From: an uncultured Faecalibacterium sp.
GTDB lineage: Bacteria > Bacillota > Clostridia > Oscillospirales > Ruminococcaceae
NCBI GenBank assembly: GCA_934513205.1
Contig: CAKSWU010000001.1
Location: forward strand, 124,001 to 188,000
DNA length: 64,000 nucleotides
Reading direction: 5' to 3'
Shown: positions 34,723 through 42,671 of the stretch, piece by piece
Layout of the letters: every line of letters starts with the position of its first letter
How positions within the stretch are numbered: the stretch's first letter is position 1
Notes under the pieces: model-generated
The model's input: only the letters and a program-made list of their open reading frames with translations
Told to the model about the DNA's origin: nothing
Databases searched by the model: none
Program-made: the position numbers and the translations under genes

Positions 34723-35658
34723 TCACAATTCGATCTGTGCGCCGTGGAGCGCACGGCGTTCCAATGCTTCCCGCTGGGCGCGGGTCATGGCAGCCACGTC
34801 TGGTCGGACCGTGGCTGCGCCGCCGGGGCGGATGCCGTTTTCGGCAGGACGCAGCGCCCGCTGACGGATGCGTTCCACCACTCCCCGCTCCACGGTCTGT
34901 GCCGTAGTGCGCAGGGCATCCTCGTAGTGGGCAAGGCGGTAGGCATCCGCCACCCGCATCCCGGGCAGCTGCATCAGTCGGCGCATCTCCGGGTCCTTCA
35001 GCTCATTCTGCAGGCTGAACCCGGGCTGGCTGCGGCGCAAGGCTGCCTCCTCTGCCGCCCACCGGGCATGCAGACCCTGCACAGTGTCCCGGGCAAGGGC
35101 CGGCAGCGGCGGCAGTGCCGGACGCTCCGTCTGTGCGGGCGTTTCCGGCTGCGGCTCCCGCGGTGCTTCCGCCTGCACGGCAGGCGCAGTGTCTGCCTTT
35201 TGGGGCTGCATGGTCCCGGCGGCAACTGCCTGCCGGGTCTGTGCCGGGCTCAGGGCGGGGGCGGGCGAACCCGCCGCGCCGCCTTCTTCCGCAAACATCT
35301 GCAGGTCCATCATGCTGGCCTCGCCCCTGCGGCTGATGTCCGAAAAGCGGACGTTGTCCGGGTAGCGCTCCGCCAGCAGGGCAAAGCAGCTCTTCGCCAG
35401 CTCAAATGCGCCCTTCACCCACTCTTCGCAGGGGGCCTGTGCGCTGACCGCAAGGCGGGGGCCGTCCGGCTCGTCCCATGCATCGCTGCCGGCATTTTCC
35501 TCGCCCGCCAGCAGATACACCAGCCCCTGCATCACGGTGCTGGCACCGGCGCAGACGATGTCCTGTCCGGCAGGCGCATAGCCCGCATGACCGGCAGCTT
35601 CCAGACGGCAGCTCACACCGGCCGGGGTGTCCATCTCGCTGTAAACGACCTTCATCAT
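34723..35658 (-). CDS. Prp-type cysteine protease fused to phage scaffold domain
   Basis: 311 residues. Residues 1-107 match ribosomal-processing cysteine protease Prp: GHAGYAPAGQDIVCAGAS at 23-40 with catalytic His24 and Cys36. A linker then reads MMDLQMFAEEGG (116-127), the typical N-terminus of phage scaffold proteins and a Prp-like site (cut expected between F122 and A123). The remainder is Pro/Ala/Gln-rich, then helical to the end, as in scaffolds. Separate prp and scaffold genes seem joined in one frame. The first ATG follows AAAGGAGGTGA and overlaps the portal stop. Internal ATGs at 35313 and 35310 could also give free scaffold. Confidence 0.8.
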   Translation of the reverse strand: MMKVVYSEMDTPAGVSCRLEAAGHAGYAPAGQDIVCAGASTVMQGLVYLLAGEENAGSDAWDEPDGPRLAVSAQAPCEEWVKGAFELAKSCFALLAERYPDNVRFSDISRRGEASMMDLQMFAEEGGAAGSPAPALSPAQTRQAVAAGTMQPQKADTAPAVQAEAPREPQPETPAQTERPALPPLPALARDTVQGLHARWAAEEAALRRSQPGFSLQNELKDPEMRRLMQLPGMRVADAYRLAHYEDALRTTAQTVERGVVERIRQRALRPAENGIRPGGAATVRPDVAAMTRAQREALERRALHGAQIEL

Positions 35659-37487
35659 ACTCTCTCACCTCCTTTGCTGTTCAGTTCCATGGCACGGGCG
35701 GCAGCAGCCACCGGCAGCGCCCCGGTCAGACCCGTCCGGTCCGGCCCGGCTTTCTGCGAGGACCTTCTGCCCACGCTGCGGGCCGGACCGTCGGCTGTAC
35801 CGTTTTGCCGTCCTTCCATGACCGCCGCCATCTGCGCCAGCCGCTCCTGCATCTGCGCCAGCTGCTGCACGAGCGTACCGTTCTGCTGCACCCGCTGGCG
35901 CACCTTCTCGATGCCTTCAAAGTCCATCATTTCCAGCGCGGCAAGGGCGGCATCGGCGTTGGCAGGGTCGAAGAACCCCAGCTGGTAGCACTCCTTTGCC
36001 GTTTCGTTCTGCGAAAGACGGCTGAAGGTGCTCTTTTTGGCTGCGCTGACCACGATGTCGAACACCGGTTCCCGGCTGCCCAGCTCCACGCCGCCCACGC
36101 TGCCGCCGGGCACCGCCCGCAGCGCCTGCGCCGAGAAGGGCACAAAGCGGTTTTCTCCGCTGGCACCCACGATGCGGAACACCCGCTGCTCATCGTAGAA
36201 CTGCCGCATCAGCTCGATGATCAGGTAGCATTGCCTTGCAAACGCCCGGTAGGCCCCCTTGAGCATGTCCCGGGACAGCTTGCTGCCGGCCTCCTGCAGG
36301 GCCGCGATGGCACTGGCTGCGGTCACGCCGCCGCTGGTACCGCCCTGCGTCATATCCCGGTTTCCGCTGATCTCCTTCAGCTCGTCGATGCGGCTCTGGC
36401 GGTAGCTCAGGCTGTTGCCCTGCAGGCCCGCCGTCTGCAGCGGACGGAAGCTTTCCTCCCCCAGACGCCCCGCCACATGGATGATATCCCGGCTGAAATC
36501 TGCCAGTTCCTCCTCGTTGACCCCCGCCGTGTCGCTGAGCACATACCGCTGTTTTGCCGCCAGCAGCACGTTTTCATCCATGGCATGGTTCATCTTGTCG
36601 ATGGCGGTCTGGCAGTCCTTCATCACGTCGATGTAGCCAAAGCCGGCGGGGCTGTCCTCCTCCACGAACAGCGGGTCAAACACAAAGGGGTACTGTCCGT
36701 GGTCATACAGCCCGCGTCCGGACAGTGCCGGGTCGTTCTGGCTGGCATACAGCACCACGCCGTTGCAGAATTTGCAATAGTGCAGCACCATGCGTCCGGT
36801 TTCGTCCGGGCGCTTGTAGTACCAGTCCACCACCACGCTGCGGGTGCCTGCGTCCTGTCCCGCATCGTGGATGTACCGGGGCACATCCAGCACCCCGGCG
36901 GTGTGTCCCTTCAGCTGGGGATACCGCGCCGTCAGACGTTCGGTGTCCTCCAGACTCAGGCTGAAAAAGTCCGGCGAGTCCTGAATATCCTCCACGCCCG
37001 GCTCCCAGTACAGCATCAGCAGGTTCATGCTGCACACCGCGATGTCTCCCAGTCCGCCCCGCATCTGCGGGTCCCAGAAAATGCCCGTGACGCCGGTGCC
37101 CTGCTTGAGCTTGCGCCACCAGCAGTCACTGTACACCCGCTCGTAGTCGGCCTGTTCCAGCACCACCGGCAGAACACTGGACAGTGCTCTTGCGGTATCC
37201 TCATCGTCCGCCGCCCGGGGCAGGACGTTGGGCTCCGGGTAGTTGTCCATGGCGTCTGCGTGCTTGTTGGCGATGCTGTTGAACAGCCACCCGCTCGAAG
37301 GCTGCGCCTTGCCGGGCATCATGGCGTTCTGGTAGTTTTTCCAGTGTCCCATGCGGAACCACAGCTCGTTGTCCACCAGACGCCGGTCCAGCGCAGCCTT
37401 GCCTGCCTTGTAGCGCTGCAGCGTCTGCTGTGCTGCTGCCACCTCGGCTTCCCCGACGGGCAGTGTTTCTGTCATCCGATCTTCCAT
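35655..37487 (-). CDS. Phage portal protein
   Basis: 610 residues, the usual portal length. Supporting features are the order between terminase and protease/capsid, WFRMGHWKNYQNAMMPG near 44 and GWLFNSIANKHADAMDNYPE near 67, the conserved VDWYYKRPDETGRMVLHYC near 230, PFVFDPLFVEEDSPAGFGYI near 270 and a C-terminal helical, Gln-rich barrel (LAQMQERLAQMAAVMEG). Twelve copies should form the DNA entry ring. ATG follows AAAGGAG. Its stop overlaps the start of the Prp-scaffold gene. Confidence 0.85.
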   Translation of the reverse strand: MEDRMTETLPVGEAEVAAAQQTLQRYKAGKAALDRRLVDNELWFRMGHWKNYQNAMMPGKAQPSSGWLFNSIANKHADAMDNYPEPNVLPRAADDEDTARALSSVLPVVLEQADYERVYSDCWWRKLKQGTGVTGIFWDPQMRGGLGDIAVCSMNLLMLYWEPGVEDIQDSPDFFSLSLEDTERLTARYPQLKGHTAGVLDVPRYIHDAGQDAGTRSVVVDWYYKRPDETGRMVLHYCKFCNGVVLYASQNDPALSGRGLYDHGQYPFVFDPLFVEEDSPAGFGYIDVMKDCQTAIDKMNHAMDENVLLAAKQRYVLSDTAGVNEEELADFSRDIIHVAGRLGEESFRPLQTAGLQGNSLSYRQSRIDELKEISGNRDMTQGGTSGGVTAASAIAALQEAGSKLSRDMLKGAYRAFARQCYLIIELMRQFYDEQRVFRIVGASGENRFVPFSAQALRAVPGGSVGGVELGSREPVFDIVVSAAKKSTFSRLSQNETAKECYQLGFFDPANADAALAALEMMDFEGIEKVRQRVQQNGTLVQQLAQMQERLAQMAAVMEGRQNGTADGPARSVGRRSSQKAGPDRTGLTGALPVAAAARAMELNSKGGERV

Positions 37488-37529
37488 TGTTTCTCCTTTC
37501 TGTTCTGTCGGTCTCCGACAGCGTATGCA

Positions 37530-38978
37530 TCAGATCCGGTAAAATCGCGCCCTCTGGTGCAGCTCCAGCGGATCATCCGGCAGGGGCGGTACCGCGCGGC
37601 GCTCCGGCGGGCTGATGGGACGTTCCATCAGCACATAGCGGCACTCATCGTAGATATGGTCCTCCTGCCGGGTGTCGATGTCCTCCACATTGCTCTCATC
37701 ATAGACCAGATTCGGGATGGTCCGGATAAAGTGCCTGCAGCTGTTGAACACCTGAAACATGGGCCTGCCGTCCGGGTCAAAGCTGAGCCGGTAGTGGAAC
37801 TGCATCTTGCCCGCAAGGCGGGTATGGTCGCCCGGTGCCCAGCGCAGAAAATTGGGGCTGCGCTCCATCATGGCGGCGATGCTCTCGCCGCGGCTCTCAT
37901 CAAAGATGGCGGGGTCTGCGACCCCATGGATGACGCGCCCCCGCAGCAGCGGGTCGTTCTGCTCTGCCTCCCGGATGCGGCGTGCCTGCTCCACAGGGTC
38001 GATGCGCAGCCCTTCGTTGGGGCGTCCGGTGCAGCCGTACAGCTCCTTGATGCGGTAGAGCCTGCCCTCCTCGTCGGCTGCGTACCACCCCACCGAAAAG
38101 GGCTTGGAAAAGCCAAAATCGAACCCCCGGTAGATCTGCCAGTGCTTTGGGATGGCAAAGGGTGCAATAACATGAGTCCAGCGCTGGTCCTGATAGTGCG
38201 CCGGGTCGTTGCGCCACTCGGTGAACACCTGCCCGGAAAAGCTGTCCCAGCTGCCATACAGCAGCGCCTGTTTTTCCGCCTCCGGCAGGCTGGCAAGACT
38301 GGCAAGGTAGCCGGGGTCGTTGGCAAGCAGCGCCGGGTTGTCGAAGATGCTGGAGGGGATGAACACCCGTGAGCGCTGCAGCTTCTGTTCCGTGCCGTCC
38401 GGCAGCTTCACGGTGTATTCCTCGGTGATGGGGGTGCCTGGCGGGGCGGGGGTGATGAACCGCGCCTTCACCCAGCCATGACCGATGCCCCCGGGGTTGG
38501 TGGTGGCCCGCATATAGACCCGTGTGCCCGGGCCGGTGGGACGGTTGCGGCTCATCATATAGCTGTACTCTTCCCACTCAAAATGGGTCAGCTCATCAAA
38601 CCCGATAAAGTCGTAGGCCTTGCCCTGATAGTTGGTGCGGTCCTTGGTGTACTGCATGGACCCGAACCAGATCTTTGCCCCGCTGGGAAAGGTCCACACA
38701 TGGGCCGTGGCGTTGTACTGCGCATCCGGGAACGCTCTGCGGTAGTACATCTGGCTCTTGTCCACCAGATCCGACAACTGCGGGTATGTTTTGCGCAGGA
38801 TCAACGCTCTGTAATGCGGGATCTGCACCTGACGCAGAGCTTCGATGATGAGTGCATCGCTCTTGCCGCCGCCCGCCGCGCCGCCGTACAACGCTTCCGG
38901 CTCCGGTCTGCGCATGAATTCCAGCTGCCGGGGCTGGGGCCGCCAGACCACCGGGGCCCGATTTTCGGTTCTGTTCAT
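37530..38978 (-). CDS. Phage terminase large subunit
   Basis: 482 residues. The ATPase domain has Walker A GGAAGGGKSDALI near 35, a C-motif region MRATTNPGGIGHGW near 160, and Walker B YDFIGFDELTHFEW near 125. The nuclease domain begins near 295 (YRGFDFGFSKPF) with further acidic sites GVADPAIFDE and DEC near the end. It cuts and pumps DNA through the portal. ATG 38978 follows GGAGGG, with the start overlapping the stop of the small upstream gene (ATGA). Confidence 0.9.
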   Translation of the reverse strand: MNRTENRAPVVWRPQPRQLEFMRRPEPEALYGGAAGGGKSDALIIEALRQVQIPHYRALILRKTYPQLSDLVDKSQMYYRRAFPDAQYNATAHVWTFPSGAKIWFGSMQYTKDRTNYQGKAYDFIGFDELTHFEWEEYSYMMSRNRPTGPGTRVYMRATTNPGGIGHGWVKARFITPAPPGTPITEEYTVKLPDGTEQKLQRSRVFIPSSIFDNPALLANDPGYLASLASLPEAEKQALLYGSWDSFSGQVFTEWRNDPAHYQDQRWTHVIAPFAIPKHWQIYRGFDFGFSKPFSVGWYAADEEGRLYRIKELYGCTGRPNEGLRIDPVEQARRIREAEQNDPLLRGRVIHGVADPAIFDESRGESIAAMMERSPNFLRWAPGDHTRLAGKMQFHYRLSFDPDGRPMFQVFNSCRHFIRTIPNLVYDESNVEDIDTRQEDHIYDECRYVLMERPISPPERRAVPPLPDDPLELHQRARFYRI

Positions 38979-39256
38979 TTGGGTCCCTCCACCATCGGCA
39001 GCAGCACCACGCCGCACTCGCTGCCCTCGTTTTCTGCTCCCTGATCGTTCAAAGTCTTTACAACGCCCGCCAGATCCTTCAGCACGGCAGTGGCTTCCTT
39101 CAGTTCCTTCATCGTGCCCGGGTCCTGTGTGCCATCCCGCCGCGCCGCCCTCTGCTGATCGTTCAGGTCCTTTACCTGCTGCGCCAGAAGAACGCTCAGA
39201 ATATCCGCGGCGCGGTTCAGACTTGTCAGTCCCCTTGCCTGCATTCTCTGCCCCAT
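38975..39256 (-). CDS. Small helical protein, candidate terminase small subunit
   Basis: 93 residues: a basic start (MGQRMQARGLTSLNRAADIL), a long amphipathic helix and KELKEATAVLKDLAGVVKTL near 50, then an acidic tail. It lacks a clear helix-turn-helix, so DNA recognition is unproven, but its place and 4-bp overlap with the large terminase fit a small subunit. The true start may be an internal ATG four codons in. It is the first gene of the cassette. Confidence 0.55.
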   Translation of the reverse strand: MGQRMQARGLTSLNRAADILSVLLAQQVKDLNDQQRAARRDGTQDPGTMKELKEATAVLKDLAGVVKTLNDQGAENEGSECGVVLLPMVEGPK

Positions 39257-39356
39257 TGTCCTTGTATCAGCTCCTTTCTGTGTTGTGCCGTCTGGCTGTG
39301 ACCAAAGGATACCACCCTTTCATGCTTTCCGACAGGGTGTACTTTTTTGGGCCCGC

Positions 39357-39384
39357 AGAGTATTTTTTTAGTTTCGTTTTCCAA
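39357..39384 (-). promoter_or_regulatory. Weak candidate promoter of the virion cassette
   Basis: TTGGAA, 16 nt, TACTCT on the minus strand, 100 bp before the first gene. It is the best match found in 39257-39455 but is not consensus. Confidence 0.3.
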
Positions 39385-39455
39385 GTTGTATAAAAGCGTG
39401 CCATTTTTTCTCACTTGCCATCGTACTTTTCAGAAAAGCGCGATTTTTTGCTTCA

Positions 39456-39483
39456 AAAAAAGCGTGCAGTAATTCCTGCACGC
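39456..39483 (-). terminator. Minus-strand terminator upstream of the virion cassette
   Basis: GCGTGCAG/CTGCACGC stem followed by seven T on the minus strand. No minus-strand gene lies immediately to its right, so it appears to insulate the cassette from antisense read-through. Confidence 0.6.
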
Positions 39484-39553
39484 CCGGACGTCTCATAAAG
39501 TCATACTCATTCGACAAATTTGGACAAAAAATGAAAAAAGTGTGTTTATTCCG

Positions 39554-39583
39554 TGGACAAACCCCTGCCAAACATGCTACAAT
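39554..39583 (+). promoter_or_regulatory. Promoter of the NCS2 permease gene
   Basis: TGGACA, 18 nt, TACAAT; the predicted start near 39590 is directly before a terminator hairpin. Confidence 0.6.
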
Positions 39584-39597
39584 AAGTGCTGTTCTTT

Positions 39598-39629
39598 CCC
39601 GCTGATCCCACTGGCGGGCTTTTTCTTTT
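39598..39629 (+). terminator. Leader terminator (attenuator) before the NCS2 permease
   Basis: CCCGC/GCGGG stem with CTTTTTCTTTT tail, 64 bp before the start codon and within the leader set by the promoter above. No purine riboswitch core is recognisable. Confidence 0.6.
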
Positions 39630-39692
39630 GAAGCATTTCTCCGTTCTCCATCTGCACCGGAGATCCTGCTTCTCGTACTCAGGAGGTTTTTC

Positions 39693-41063
39693 ATGTTAGA
39701 AAACGTCTTTCATCTGAAAGAGAACCACACCGATGTCAAGACCGAGATCATGGCTGGTATCACCACCTTTATGACCATGGCTTACATCCTTGCGGTCAAC
39801 CCCAACATCCTGTCCGCTTCGGGCATGGATTCCGAGGCCGTTCTGATTGCCACCGCACTGGCATCCTTCGTCGGCACCGCCCTGATGGCTCTGCTGGCCA
39901 ACTACCCCTTCGCGCTGGCCCCCGGCATGGGCCTGAACGCCTACTTCTCCTACACGGTCGTTCTGACCATGGGTTACAGCTGGCAGCTGGCCCTGATGGC
40001 TGTTTTTGTCGAGGGCATCATCTTCATCGTGCTGTCCCTGACCAGCGTCCGTGAGGGCATCTTCAACGCCATCCCCATGACCCTGAAGAGCGCCGTCAGC
40101 GTGGGCATCGGCCTGTTCGTTGCCTTTGTCGGCCTGCAGAACGCCAAGCTGATCGTCAACAGTGATTCCACCCTCGTCACTTACCAGCACTTCAAGGGTG
40201 AGACCTTCTCCAGCATCGGCGTAGGCGCGATCCTGGCTCTGCTGGGCGTAGCCATCACCGCCATCCTGCTGGTGAAAAAGGTCAAGGGCGGCATCCTGTA
40301 CGGCATCCTCATCACCTGGGTGCTGGGCATCGTCTGCGAGATCGCAGGCATCTATGTTCCCAACCCCGATGCAGGCATGTATTCCGTCATCCCCACCGCA
40401 TTCGTCAGCTTCGATTTCTCTGCTCTGGGCAAGACCTTCGGTCAGGTGTTCAAGACCGATTTCTCCGGTGTCGGCATCCTGAACTTCTTCGCCGTCATGT
40501 TCTCCTTCCTGTTCGTGGACCTGTTTGACACGCTGGGCACTCTGATCGGTGTGGCATCCAAGGCCGATATGCTGGACGAGAACGGCAAGCTGCCCCACAT
40601 CAAGGGCGCTCTGATGGCCGACTCCATCGCCACCTGCGCCGGTGCTGTGCTGGGCACCTCCACCACCACCACCTTCGTGGAGAGTGCTTCCGGTGTCACC
40701 GAGGGCGGCCGCACCGGTCTGACCGCCATGACCACCGGTGTGCTGTTCCTGCTGGCCACCATCTTCAGCCCCCTGTTCCTCACCATCCCGTCCTTCGCAA
40801 CGGCTCCCGCTCTGATCATCGTGGGCTTCTACATGATGGGTTCCGCCGTCAAGATCGACTTCAACGACCCCAGCGAGGGCATTCCCGCCTTCCTGACCAT
40901 TCTGGCAATGCCCACCGCTTACAGCATCTCTGAGGGCATCGCCATCGGCGTCATCTCCTGGACCATCATCAATGTCGTCACCGGCAAGGCCAAGGAGAAG
41001 AAGATCAGCCCGCTGATGTATGTTCTGACCGTGCTGTTCATCCTCAAGTACGTGTTCCTCTAA
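39693..41063 (+). CDS. NCS2 family purine permease (AzgA/PbuG type)
   Basis: 456 residues with about 12-14 membrane helices. Start LKENHTDVKTEIMAGITTFM and the segment ALAPGMGLNAYFSYTVV near 70 mark the AzgA branch (hypoxanthine/guanine/adenine uptake) rather than UraA/xanthine transporters. FVDLFDTLGTLIGVASKADM near 270 and GTSTTTTFVESASGVTEGGR near 325 are the two conserved substrate-binding regions. Proton symport at the cytoplasmic membrane is expected. ATG follows AGGAGG. It is monocistronic. Confidence 0.9.
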   Translation: MLENVFHLKENHTDVKTEIMAGITTFMTMAYILAVNPNILSASGMDSEAVLIATALASFVGTALMALLANYPFALAPGMGLNAYFSYTVVLTMGYSWQLALMAVFVEGIIFIVLSLTSVREGIFNAIPMTLKSAVSVGIGLFVAFVGLQNAKLIVNSDSTLVTYQHFKGETFSSIGVGAILALLGVAITAILLVKKVKGGILYGILITWVLGIVCEIAGIYVPNPDAGMYSVIPTAFVSFDFSALGKTFGQVFKTDFSGVGILNFFAVMFSFLFVDLFDTLGTLIGVASKADMLDENGKLPHIKGALMADSIATCAGAVLGTSTTTTFVESASGVTEGGRTGLTAMTTGVLFLLATIFSPLFLTIPSFATAPALIIVGFYMMGSAVKIDFNDPSEGIPAFLTILAMPTAYSISEGIAIGVISWTIINVVTGKAKEKKISPLMYVLTVLFILKYVFL

Positions 41064-41084
41064 GCCGCTGATCTTACCGCAAGC

Positions 41085-41120
41085 AAAAAAGCTCCCGTCC
41101 ATCATCAGGACGGGAGCTTT
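41085..41120. terminator. Bidirectional terminator
   Basis: AAAAAAGCTCCCGTCC pairs with GGACGGGAGCTTTT. It closes the NCS2 gene and, on the other strand, the symporter group. Confidence 0.8.
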
Positions 41121-41200
41121 TCTGCTTTCTGTGAGCCGGAACAGTCTGTGCATTCGCACCGGGCTGTCCGCGTGGAACTATTCTTTTTTAGCGGTCGGGG

Positions 41201-41416
41201 TTATTTGCGTCTCGGGTGGATATGAACTTCGGGGATGGCTACGTTATCGTAATGGATAGGCTTGTCCGCCGCCGGAGTTCCGTCCCTGTCACGATGGTGT
41301 GCCACCTTGCCGGTATGCACCTCCGGCACCGCAACGGTCTCTTCCTCATGTTCCCGCTCCGGCTTTTTCCACAGCTTCTGCTGAAGCCACATTTTCAGAC
41401 GATGATAAGTCGACAT
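41201..41416 (-). CDS. Small basic/His-rich protein of unknown function
   Basis: 71 residues, no membrane helix. A basic Trp-containing start (YHRLKMWLQQKLWKKPERE) precedes two copies of a short motif, VAVPEVHTGK and VAIPEVHIHP, separated by a His/Arg/Asp-rich spacer. The family is not recognised. It lies 54 bp downstream of the symporter gene on the same strand and may be cotranscribed. Coding is supported by an RBS-like GGAAAGGAAA and by the internal repeat. Confidence 0.55.
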   Translation of the reverse strand: MSTYHRLKMWLQQKLWKKPEREHEEETVAVPEVHTGKVAHHRDRDGTPAADKPIHYDNVAIPEVHIHPRRK

Positions 41417-41470
41417 TGCGCGTTTCCTTTCCCGGCACGGGATCTCCGCCCGAACTTCAGAAAAATGTTC

Positions 41471-42658
41471 TCAGATAAAGTTGATGAACACCGTGATGAC
41501 CAGACTGTTGAGGAAATCCGCAAACAGGCTGCCCACCAGCGGGATCAGAAGATATGCCTTGACCGATGGCGCATACCGGTCGCAGATGGCCTGCATATTT
41601 GCCATGGCATTGGGTGTTGCGCCCATGCCAAAGCCGCAGGTACCGGACACGATGACTGCCGCATCATAGTCCCGCCCCATGACATTGAATACCACCAGCA
41701 TCACATACAACACCATGAGCAGGGTCTGCCCGGCCAGCAGCACGATCAGCGGCAGAGCCAGCTCTGCCAGCTGCCACAGTTTCAGGGTGATCATTGCCAT
41801 GCCCAGAAACAGCGACAGGCAGATGCCGCCGATGTCGTTGATCTCGCCCATATACACCGTGTAACCCCCGCCGTATTCTCCCACATTGCGGATGATCGCT
41901 GCTGCGATCATGGCACCGATATAAATGGGGAAGGTCATGCCTGTCAGGCTCAGCACCCTGGAAAGCACCGTACCGATGCCCATGGCAATGATCAGCTGAA
42001 AGCTCGCTGCCGGGTACATCGTCGCATGGCGCTCGTGCTTGATTTCTTCCTCCACCAGCAGGCTGTCGTCCTCCTGCACCACCGTAGCCAGCAGGTTGTG
42101 CCGCTCAATGAGCATCTTGCCGATGGGGCCGCCCATCACGCTGCCTGCGATCAGTCCATAGGTAGCCGCCGCCGTGCACAGGGTCGTTGCTCCCTGAATG
42201 CCAAAATCCTCCAGCACCGGGCCAAAAGCGCCTGCCGTGCCATGGCCGCCCACCATGGGGATGGAGCCGGTACACAGCCCCACCAGCGGGCTCACGCCCA
42301 GCAGCTCTGCCAGCCCCACGGCCAGAACGTTCTGGCTAATGATCAGCACGATGACCACGCCCAGAAAAACGATCATCGCCTTACCGCCGCTTTTCAGCAC
42401 CTTGAGGTTTGCCTGAAAGCCCACCGAGGTAAAAAACATCACCATGCAGACTTCCTTCAGGGTGTCATCAAATGCAAACTCGGCCACGCCGGTCACATAA
42501 CACACGCAGGTAAAAACGGCAAACAGCACGCCGCCGATCACGGGTGCCGGGATGCAGAACCGCTCCAGCAGCCGCACCCGCTCCCGCAAAAACTTACCCA
42601 GCATCAGCACCAGCACAGCAACGGCCAGCGTCTGATACATATCCAGTTCCATTTTCAT
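41471..42658 (-). CDS. gltS: Sodium/glutamate symporter family protein (GltS-type)
   Basis: 395 residues, the normal GltS length, with two inverted halves of five helices. Family marks are FCIPAPVIGGVLFAVFTC near 34, VCMVMFFTSVGFQANLKVLK near 70, the first pore loop GSIPMVGGHGTAGAFGPVLE near 130 and the second GTCGFGMGATPNAMANMQ near 345. It imports glutamate or a related acid with Na+. Unusually, a TAXI-type binding lipoprotein gene lies 13 bp upstream in the same operon, suggesting a receptor-assisted carrier. The start ATG follows GGGAAAG. Confidence 0.9.
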   Translation of the reverse strand: MKMELDMYQTLAVAVLVLMLGKFLRERVRLLERFCIPAPVIGGVLFAVFTCVCYVTGVAEFAFDDTLKEVCMVMFFTSVGFQANLKVLKSGGKAMIVFLGVVIVLIISQNVLAVGLAELLGVSPLVGLCTGSIPMVGGHGTAGAFGPVLEDFGIQGATTLCTAAATYGLIAGSVMGGPIGKMLIERHNLLATVVQEDDSLLVEEEIKHERHATMYPAASFQLIIAMGIGTVLSRVLSLTGMTFPIYIGAMIAAAIIRNVGEYGGGYTVYMGEINDIGGICLSLFLGMAMITLKLWQLAELALPLIVLLAGQTLLMVLYVMLVVFNVMGRDYDAAVIVSGTCGFGMGATPNAMANMQAICDRYAPSVKAYLLIPLVGSLFADFLNSLVITVFINFI

Positions 42659-42671
42659 TCGCTACTTTCCC

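Larger units (their letters stand above)
29559..39256 (-). mobile_element. Compact phage-type virion gene cassette
   Basis: Ten tightly packed minus-strand genes in morphogenesis order: small protein, large terminase, portal, Prp-scaffold fusion, N4-gp56 major capsid protein, four small-to-large connector or structural proteins, and a Gln/Ala/Tyr-rich terminal protein. No integrase, repressor, replication, lysis, holin, fibre or tape-measure gene is present, and no att duplication was noticed. The flanks are a 5'-nucleotidase and an NCS2 permease, both transcribed away. It is either a prophage remnant or a maintained capsid operon. Confidence 0.75.

Noticed and set aside
39480..39692. Purine riboswitch before the NCS2 permease
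   Set aside because: The conserved purine aptamer loops and three-way-junction pattern were not seen; only a simple terminator hairpin is present.
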